This document shows positions 40,206-47,300 of a stretch of DNA of 64,000 bases, piece by piece; within the stretch, counting starts at the first letter, position 1, and each line of letters starts with the position of its first letter. The position numbers were made by a program, and so were the translations under genes. Under the pieces are notes generated by a model. The model had not been told where the DNA came from. It ran no database searches and was given only the letters and a program-made list of their open reading frames with translations. Location of the stretch: NCBI GenBank assembly GCA_039105265.1, contig JAPFFF010000054.1, positions 558,001 through 622,000 on the forward strand, given 5' to 3'. Source of the DNA: Tritrichomonas musculus (Eukaryota; Parabasalia; Tritrichomonadida; Tritrichomonadidae).

Positions 40206-40841
40206 ATGTCGAATGTATTACGGAAAGCAAGAATATTAAGTTCTGAAAATGATGCTTCGGTAAAACAGAGCCAAGAAACTAATGTTGAAATCAAAATCAA
40301 ACCTCAACATACGATTCCTCAACAAGCACATCCAGTTTATTACGCTCGTCCGAGCGCAGGCACTGAAAGTGCTTATCCAAACGTTCAATCATTAAATCCT
40401 CAATCTCAAACAAGGGATGTAAATTTTACTATACCGGAGGAGAATTCTCAATATCAATTTCAACCTCAAACAAGCAATATTGTCCGAGACCGTGGAATTG
40501 CAGATTTGGGAAATGAAATTGAGGATTTGACTGTCAAGAACAAATTTTTAGAAACACTTCTTTCAATTTATGAATTAAATCCACTTCGTGTAAATAATTA
40601 CTTGGTTTGTCACTCAAATTCATTGATGGAATTAATTAAAATACTAACACATGCTGATAAAGTTGAACTTATTATTGATGAAGATTCTGGTTGTACGGGA
40701 TGTGTATCGAAGAATAAATATTTAGAAATCCAACGAATTCTTGTTACAAAAGAAGGTAAATCAAATGATTTGAAATATGGTTACAATGATGTTTATGCAC
40801 AACTTGTTCGATATGGTATTTCACTTAAATTATGTGTTTAA
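40206..40841 (+). CDS. Conserved uncharacterised Polinton protein (GCC-motif family), 211 aa
   Basis: A disordered Gln/Pro/Ser-rich N-terminus (1-110) precedes a compact domain with ETLLSIYELN (115-124), NSLMELIKILTHADK and the motif VELIIDEDSGCTGCV (153-167). This matches residues 65-173 of the outer element's 173-aa protein in order and spacing. The start is taken at ATG 40206; an upstream TTG is less likely. Codons about 47-56 (YARPSAGTES) are made of a paired hairpin. The domain may bind metal or nucleotide through Asp/Cys residues, but its function is unknown. Confidence 0.7.
   Translation: MSNVLRKARILSSENDASVKQSQETNVEIKIKPQHTIPQQAHPVYYARPSAGTESAYPNVQSLNPQSQTRDVNFTIPEENSQYQFQPQTSNIVRDRGIADLGNEIEDLTVKNKFLETLLSIYELNPLRVNNYLVCHSNSLMELIKILTHADKVELIIDEDSGCTGCVSKNKYLEIQRILVTKEGKSNDLKYGYNDVYAQLVRYGISLKLCV
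40344..40373 (+). repeat. Paired hairpins inside the 211-aa gene
   Basis: CGCTC-GTCC-GAGCG followed by GCACT-GAA-AGTGC three bases later, in the disordered region of the protein. Confidence 0.7.
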
Positions 40842-40851
40842 AATTATTCAA

Positions 40852-40983
40852 ATGATTTCTGAAATTCTTTTGGGAACTATTTTGGTAGTTCATGTTATTG
40901 AATTATGTGTAATAATTGCTGTTTTCAAAGAAGATGACCCCCCAAAACTCACAGAGGAGATGCGCTCGAAGCTTTACTCATAA
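40852..40983 (+). CDS. 43-aa single-pass membrane protein of the inner Polinton
   Basis: The ATG at 40852 sits in the context ATTCAAATG, identical to starts used in the outer element, 10 bp after the upstream stop codon. Residues 4-25 are a clean hydrophobic helix (ILLGTILVVHVIELCVIIAV) followed by an acidic/basic tail (FKEDDPPKLTEEMRSKLYS). A longer in-frame version starting at 40777 overlaps the preceding gene and is unlikely. It could be a virion or host-membrane protein. The ATPase gene starts 3 bp downstream. Confidence 0.55.
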   Translation: MISEILLGTILVVHVIELCVIIAVFKEDDPPKLTEEMRSKLYS

Positions 40984-40986
40984 TAA

Positions 40987-41955
40987 ATGTTAAAACCCAG
41001 CAAATTTGATTACAAAACAATATTTTTTTCAGATACTTCTGACTATGATGATGACATAGACTTTGAACATTACGAAGAACATCAGTATATCAAGCCTGTC
41101 ATGAATAAACCCTCTCGCTCTGCGAGATTCGATATTGATTTTGAAATGAATCGAGCGTACAAAAAAAATGAATCAAAAATAATGTCAGAATCAATTCGTC
41201 CAATTGGTCCTGGAATCTATGCTAATTATAATTCTCTAAACATTATTGTTGGAGCACAGGGTAAAGGTAAATCGCACATTGTATTAAGAGATATAATTCA
41301 AATATCTCGATTGAAGGAGTCAAATGTACATCAAATTGTGTATATTAGCAAGAATGGAGTTATAAATGATTCAACATTTGAAGCTCAACGCGAATTGATA
41401 AATTTACCTGTGAAAGTTGTTTCCGACACAAATGCTGAAGCTTATTTGAAAGAATTGGATTTATGGAAAGAACTTTATGACAAATATTCTGGTACAAGTA
41501 GAATCACAATTAACGAAGATAAATTACAAAAAATGTTTCAATTCCTTAATATCAATAAACTTGGTAAACCCAATGTGAGCTGCGAGCACTCGCTGCCTCC
41601 GACGAACGGAGGACCATTAAATACAATAATTCTGTGTGAAGACTTCATTAAATCGAAATTGTTAAAATCTGCTTACTTCACAAATTATATAACTCAATTG
41701 AGACACAAACATTCAATCGTTTATGTGAACGTTCAATTCTTCAAAGCGATTCCAACAGATTATAAGAACAATTGTACTTCATTCTTTATTTTCAATGGAT
41801 TCTCAAAGCAAAAATTGAATTACATATATCAACAAGTTGTTATGCCAGTTGAATTTGAAGATTTGTGGAGACAATATAATCGAATGAAGAATCATGATTT
41901 TGTTTTGGTGAATACTCGTGAAGGAAGTATTGAATTTGTTCGATTTGACAAATAA
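40987..41955 (+). CDS. FtsK/HerA-type DNA-packaging ATPase (A32-like) of the inner Polinton
   Basis: 322 aa. Walker A is VGAQGKGKSHIV at about residues 93-104, Walker B NTIILCEDFIKS at about 213-224, then YITQLRHKHSIVYVNVQFFK and FFIFNGFSKQKL, the same order as the outer element's ATPase. The N-terminal ~75 residues are acidic and disordered. Two hairpin insertions lie in its coding DNA (41113-41127; 41582-41612), the latter reading CEHSLPPTNGG in the linker between Walker A and B. It packages element DNA into capsids. Confidence 0.9.
   Translation: MLKPSKFDYKTIFFSDTSDYDDDIDFEHYEEHQYIKPVMNKPSRSARFDIDFEMNRAYKKNESKIMSESIRPIGPGIYANYNSLNIIVGAQGKGKSHIVLRDIIQISRLKESNVHQIVYISKNGVINDSTFEAQRELINLPVKVVSDTNAEAYLKELDLWKELYDKYSGTSRITINEDKLQKMFQFLNINKLGKPNVSCEHSLPPTNGGPLNTIILCEDFIKSKLLKSAYFTNYITQLRHKHSIVYVNVQFFKAIPTDYKNNCTSFFIFNGFSKQKLNYIYQQVVMPVEFEDLWRQYNRMKNHDFVLVNTREGSIEFVRFDK
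41113..41127 (+). repeat. Single hairpin inside the ATPase gene
   Basis: TCTCGC-TCT-GCGAGA, coding for part of the disordered N-terminal region. Confidence 0.6.
41582..41612 (+). repeat. Paired GC-rich hairpins inside the ATPase gene
   Basis: GCGAG-CA-CTCGC followed by CCTCCG-ACGAA-CGGAGG. The second half is nearly the same as that at 31360-31376 in a different gene, so the two are copies of one repeat family. Confidence 0.75.
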
Positions 41956-42083
41956 AGTGTAAAAAAAATATTTTTTTAATATACTCTGCTAATAAAATAC
42001 CAACACCCGCTAGGAATCCACTGTTAAATAGACAAAAAAATATTCAATTTATTCGTCGAATCTACGATTCTAAGATTTGTTTC

Positions 42084-42111
42084 AGCCTTCGGCCTCAAAC
42101 GCAAAGCGTTT
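42084..42111. repeat. Paired hairpins at the 3' end of the 154-aa gene
   Basis: AGCC-TTC-GGCCT-like mini-stem, then AAACGC-AAA-GCGTTT, abutting the stop codon of the minus-strand gene that ends at 42112. Confidence 0.65.
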
Positions 42112-42576
42112 TTACAAATCATCAAGAACAATATCTTGATGGTTTCCTTTAAATATTTGTGGTTCAGGTATTTCATATTTCTCGCGAAGTTTCAAAATCA
42201 TTTCTTGATTTGATTTGTTAATTCGTTCAATTGAATAATTGTAAAATGAATGTTCTTTAAAGGTTTGAACATCGGTATTACCATTAACAAATGTTTCAAA
42301 AGAATTTATGTTAATCCTTCGTCGGAGATTTGATGTTAGAATTACATGTTCAAGATTCATATCTTTCAATTGATTTGGATAAATTCGTGTGGTTTTTTTG
42401 TCGGAATTGGTTAATGAAATGTATAACACACGAACAAGGTAAGTACCTTTTCCGATATTAATTGGGAATCGTTCACAAAGTAATGTAAAATCACATTTTT
42501 GATATTCATCTGGATTTGGAAGTAATGAGATTAATGAATTGATGTATTCATATACTCGAAGGTTGGGGGTTGTCAT
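42112..42576 (-). CDS. Unrecognised 154-aa inner-Polinton protein
   Basis: The start is taken at ATG 42576 (MTTPNLRVYEYINSLISLLP), because the longer frame runs into the upstream hairpin pair. Mixed alpha/beta composition: TYLVRVLYISLTNSDKKTTR, then NLEHVILTSNLRRRININSF, then a charged helix. It is flanked by hairpin pairs on both sides. Function unknown. Confidence 0.55.
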   Translation of the reverse strand: MTTPNLRVYEYINSLISLLPNPDEYQKCDFTLLCERFPINIGKGTYLVRVLYISLTNSDKKTTRIYPNQLKDMNLEHVILTSNLRRRININSFETFVNGNTDVQTFKEHSFYNYSIERINKSNQEMILKLREKYEIPEPQIFKGNHQDIVLDDL

Positions 42577-42624
42577 TTTATAGTAGAAAAAAAATTTGAA
42601 AATAAATTTTAAAAATTGAAATTC

Positions 42625-42656
42625 GGCTCGAAGAGCCTCAGCCAAACGAAGTTTGG
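42625..42656. repeat. Paired hairpins upstream of the 154-aa gene
   Basis: GGCTC-GAA-GAGCC then CCAAAC-GAA-GTTTGG, four bases apart, in otherwise AT-rich DNA. Confidence 0.75.
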
Positions 42657-42696
42657 TTTGTGAAGAAATGACAAAAAAAAATAATTGTTAATTGAT

Positions 42697-43101
42697 TTAA
42701 TAAATTATACCAGATGGTGTATAACGTACACATCGTGAATCATTAGTCCAACAAAGATTGTCAATATGATAATCAAACTTGTTGTGATTAATATGTTTAA
42801 CAAGTTTATAATTATTAGGGTTTGGAATAAATTGTTTAGCGATTAATTCATGCTTTTTATATAATTTTCCGTTCAATTTAACATGTGGACAATTGTTTTT
42901 CATGATTTCTTCAATAACATGTTCACCACTAATTCGTCGAATTATAAATGGAAATTGATTGAAAATTTCATATTCACGTTCAAAATTAAGTAATGGAACG
43001 TAACCATCATCAACAATTTCTGATTCAATTACATATTTCAAAAATTCTTCAAATTTAATATCGTAATCATTATTGTAACCATACATGTAGAATGATGTCA
43101 T
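42697..43101 (-). CDS. HNH-type endonuclease-like protein, 134 aa
   Basis: The C-terminal half carries KKHELIAKQFIPNPNNYKLV followed by KHINHNKFDYHIDNLCWTND, the HNH homing-endonuclease pattern (H-I-N-H-N-K-x-D-N/Y-x-I-x-N-L-x-W) common in phage and giant-virus NUMOD4/HNH proteins. The N-terminal ~50 residues are unassigned. It could be a selfish nuclease or help in replication or recombination. It lies next to the KilA-N gene, another family shared with large DNA viruses. Confidence 0.7.
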   Translation of the reverse strand: MTSFYMYGYNNDYDIKFEEFLKYVIESEIVDDGYVPLLNFEREYEIFNQFPFIIRRISGEHVIEEIMKNNCPHVKLNGKLYKKHELIAKQFIPNPNNYKLVKHINHNKFDYHIDNLCWTNDSRCVRYTPSGIIY

Positions 43102-43202
43102 TTGATTACAAAATAAAAAATTAAAAAAAAATTAAATTTGAAAAATTAATTTTTGAATTTGACAAAAAAAATAATTTCTAAACGGATTTTTTTTCCGGTT
43201 AG

Positions 43203-43435
43203 TTTTGACATTGATTTTCATAGTTGGTTATCAACATTTATTCATGTGGTAGAATTCTACCATTCGATTTGACATTGATTTTCATAGTTGGTTATCAACG
43301 TTTATTCACTGGTCGGAATTCCGGCTAACGATTTTAACATTGGTTCGGCACATCGTGCCTTAGGACAACTTTGTTGTCCGTTTTACAGCTTGGTTATCAA
43401 CATTTATTCGTTAGTGCTTTTTCGCACCGACCGGT
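43203..43435. repeat. Three direct repeats with palindromes in the spacer before the HNH-like gene
   Basis: Copies at 43203-43243 and 43268-43308 share TTGACATTGATTTTCATAGT followed by TGGTTATCAACRTTTATTC. A third copy begins at about 43333 and ends at about 43412, split by a 37-bp double hairpin (43343-43379). The copies are separated by palindromes GGTAGAATTCTACC and CGGAATTCCG, and a GTGC...GCAC hairpin follows. The stretch 43102-43463 has no open frame. It could hold a replication or promoter element. Confidence 0.75.
43343..43379. repeat. Double hairpin inserted in the third direct-repeat copy
   Basis: GGCAC-ATC-GTGCC, TTA, GGACAAC-TTT-GTTGTCC. The sequence left (TTTTAACATTG) and right (GTTTTACAGCTTGGTTATCA) lines up with the uninterrupted first two copies, so these ~37 bp look like an insertion. 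Confidence 0.7.
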
Positions 43436-43463
43436 TCAGAACAAAAAAAATGATTTAATTGAT

Positions 43464-44270
43464 TTAATCTTGAAATTCATTAAAATATGTTTCAATCAAT
43501 TCATGCAAATCATCAAGTATGTCACGTTCGATTATAATTGTATTTCCATTAATAATTGCTCCATCGTTATCAAAATTCTCTTTGACAATATTTTTAATAT
43601 CATTATTACAACTCATTGAAATCGGAAGGTTCTCTCTAAAGAACCAATTTTCGTTTGGATTATCATAATGTTGTCGAACTTTGTTGAAGTAATCTTTATG
43701 TCGTCGTATTAAATGTAGTTTCACATAAGTATTATCATAAGGAATTGCTTCCTTCCATACAAAGAATATATAATCGCGCTCACGATAATTTGGAACGACA
43801 CGAGGAGTTATATTGTTAATTTGATTTTGTTTTTCATTGAGTTGATTTTGTTTTTCATTGATTTGATTTTGTTTTTCATTGATTTGATTTTGTAATTGAA
43901 TTCGTTGATTTTCAAAGTATGAATCAAGAAGTTTGAGAATATAATATGAATACTTTGGTGAAGACCAAATAGCAATATGATTAACAAGTAAACGATTGAC
44001 ATAATACCCTCTTAATCCAATTGGAAGATTTGAACGGTTTTCATATAAATTTTGCAAGGAGCATTTTTCTGCCTCTTGCATTTCTTTCAATAATTCTTTA
44101 GTTGAATCATTTTCAAACCATTTATTGGCACGTTTATTTGAATGACAAGCATCGATTATAGATTGCATTTGATAAAAGTCATCGGATTTTGAATGAATGA
44201 TTCGAAGTTGTTCATTGTATTGTAAATATTCATATTCATCATTAATTGGTGTAACGATTGTTGAGTTCAT
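43464..44270 (-). CDS. KilA-N domain protein with coiled-coil repeats, 268 aa
   Basis: Residues about 35-125 match the KilA-N domain of poxviruses and other large DNA viruses: KRANKWFENDSTKELLKEMQ, GLRGYYVNRLLVNHIAIWSS, PKYSYYILKLLDSYF. A run of NEKQNQI/NEKQNQL heptamers (about 127-155) forms a coiled coil. A C-terminal domain (YIFFVWKE, YVKLHLIRRHKDYF) resembles the region after KilA-N in giant-virus proteins. Probably a DNA-binding regulator. It lies between the HNH-like gene and the polymerase gene on the same strand. Confidence 0.85.
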   Translation of the reverse strand: MNSTIVTPINDEYEYLQYNEQLRIIHSKSDDFYQMQSIIDACHSNKRANKWFENDSTKELLKEMQEAEKCSLQNLYENRSNLPIGLRGYYVNRLLVNHIAIWSSPKYSYYILKLLDSYFENQRIQLQNQINEKQNQINEKQNQLNEKQNQINNITPRVVPNYRERDYIFFVWKEAIPYDNTYVKLHLIRRHKDYFNKVRQHYDNPNENWFFRENLPISMSCNNDIKNIVKENFDNDGAIINGNTIIIERDILDDLHELIETYFNEFQD

Positions 44271-44375
44271 TTTTGAAGAAGAAAAAAAATTAAAAAAAAA
44301 TTAAATTTGAAAATTAATTTTGGAAAATCGATTTAAAAAAAATTTGATGGTATGGGAATTCCCATATCTTCACTT

Positions 44376-47300
44376 TCATTGAATAATATAATCGTTTGCA
44401 GTAATTCCTTTAATGAAAGGTGCACATGAATTATTTTCTAAAACAATCATTTTTGTATGTAAACCAGTTAACGCATTTTTTTGAATAGTCAATTTTGACA
44501 TTTGATTTCCATTCATTTGAAGATTAATATTCTTACCTTGTTTAACAGAATTGTTTTCAATAATATCTTTATAATCAGATGATTTGATTACATTCTTCTT
44601 AAGCGATACTCCTTTTAATTTTAGAGATTTGGTTTGTCCATTATTATTCCAAATGGTATAACATTTGGGTGCAAGAGCAATCATGTTTTCACCTGTTTTT
44701 TCAATAGCACAACCAAGAACCTTTTTCTCATCCTCGATTGTTCCAATTGAAGGGTTCGGCATGAATTCATATACATGTTTGTCATAGAATTCTTTGTTTT
44801 TGATAACATGATTGAATAATTGAGTTGGAGGTTCATTTGGGGCACCTGATACAGCATAGTACATTGAATCGGTATCTCCTTCAATATAATGAATTTTATC
44901 CATGTCCAAGCATTTGTTCATGAAATCATAATAGAAAGTTAAATACCAGAATTTAGCATTATCAAGCGTCCAAAGTGATTCTTGTAAACAAGTTGTACAA
45001 TGATATGATTTAGGAGAATGTTGTATCATAAATGTGTTTTCATTTAGTTGAGCACCTCCCATATAAGTTTGTGATATAATTGATTGGTAAGCCTTATTTG
45101 CATCACAAATTTTGATTTTAGAGAACTTCTCAGTATTCATTCCATCATATCCATAAGAACCATTCATTGAGATTTTATAGAACTTCTCGTTGCCATGTTC
45201 CTTTCCAGAGATGATATCCTGACGTTTTTTCATAAATTCATTAACAAATTGGTTGAATCCATTGTGACATTCATATTGTGAAACAGATTTGACATCATCG
45301 ATTACCAATCCATGGTCAAGAAGAAACCAAAGGTAATAATTTGAAAAAACCATGTATTCCCCATTTGTGTCAAGCAACATTGTTAATTTACGTTCTTCTT
45401 TATCGATTGAATTTAAATTGTTTGATTTCATGTAATTGTACATGTATGAACCAATTGTTTCTTCATTATTTGTGATATTGATGTTTCGAAATACTGGTGG
45501 GAAATTAATGAAATAATTGATTTTCGATTTAGGACAAGATAGTTTCACAACAGCATAGAAAACATAATTTGGTTTATTTGAAAAACGTGATTTTGAAGTT
45601 ATGATTTTCATACAACGTTCTCGAGATTGTTTATCCTTTGCTTCAATCCTTCGAATGAAAGCACCTGGCATGAACATAATTCCTCCATGATATTTGATAA
45701 ATGGATGTGGATTTGATGAAAATGATGAAGGATAAAGTGAATTAAAATCAATTCCAAGAATATGTGTTTGAACGTTTTGCGTATCATATGAGATTACCTT
45801 GTTATTAATTCCGTCGTAACGGAATTTGTTGATATGAGTTTCACCTTTGATGTTAACACGATGCATTACATTTGATAATCCACCAGCAATTGCATTTCGA
45901 ATTGTATAATATTCATCTTCATTATTTATCAAAGTTGGAAGATGATGTAGTTTGCAATATTTTTTTAATTGAATTCTTAATGCAGTTATTTTTGGGTCAT
46001 CTCGTTTTCGAAGTTTATTACATTCAGCACAAGCCAACAAACAATTTGAAAATTCATGTCCAATTTCATTGTTAATTCTGTCAAGAGTTGGTTTGTTTTG
46101 ATATGTGAAATGTTCTTTACAAAGATGACATTTACCCTTGATTGGGTCATTGTAAAGTTTGAGAAATTCTTTGTAATCATTGGACGAAACACATTTTGAA
46201 AGGTCTCTTTTAATTGGATGAGATAAGTTGTAACGTTCATCTTGTTTGTAATAATTTTCACATTTGAATTGCCACCATTTAGGATTTGGAATGAATTCGT
46301 TGTATTTATATATAGGATTATAATTTTCATGAGGATTGAAATCCTTGTATGCTAGAGCATATTTTATACAAGATGCATTCTTAGATAATGATAGATTGGA
46401 TATCAAATCAACTTTGTATTGAGCATTGAGTTGAATTAAATTGTCAATTGGTTTAATCATCATTTCAACATCATTGTCATTATAAGCAAGCAAGTAATCC
46501 CATCGTGTTTTATAATTTTTTGCATCTTCGAGATAGATTTGATAATCAGATTCTGAGAGTGGATTTTTTTGGTTGAGATAGCTGTCAAAGTCGTTGTATG
46601 AAAATGGTTCAGATTTAGATAATACTTCATTGTAATTATTTGAATTGACAGCTTCATATGGGAAAACACCTTTTACAGAATTAGTTTCACCACCAAAATC
46701 GATACCAAATTGTTTTAATGTACCTCCAGCAACAAATGATTGAGCATCAATAAATCGTAATTTTGTTGGAAGGTGGTCTGAAACGAGAATGAATTGTTTT
46801 AATGAAGATATTGTTCCAATTAATGAATTTGATTCAACATGCCAATGAGAGTGATTAAGATATTTCTTGAACAAATTGGAATCGAATCTTGAAGAATTAA
46901 ATCCGAAAACGGTTATGGTATAAATATTTGTATCAATATCATAAATTTTATCAGCAGGGAGGAACGATTTGTCATAAACGATTTTATCATTCAGTACTTC
47001 CATCGATTGTTCGAACAACCATGAAATCCATTCTGGAATAAACTCTTCAGAATCCTTTAGAGAAAAGTGTTTAGTAATTAATCCTGAAGATAATTTAACA
47101 CATGAAGCAACAGAAAGAGGTATCAAACGTGAATTGATTACAGTTGAATCAGAAATCGATTTGTTAACTGATTGTTCCATCGTTTCAAAATCGTATGTCA
47201 TATAATAAATGTTAGGTTTCCATTCTAAATCGTATGCCAAACAATATTCATAAACTGGATTGTTTAAAATATGTGGACAGAATGGAAGTGGTTCCTTGTT

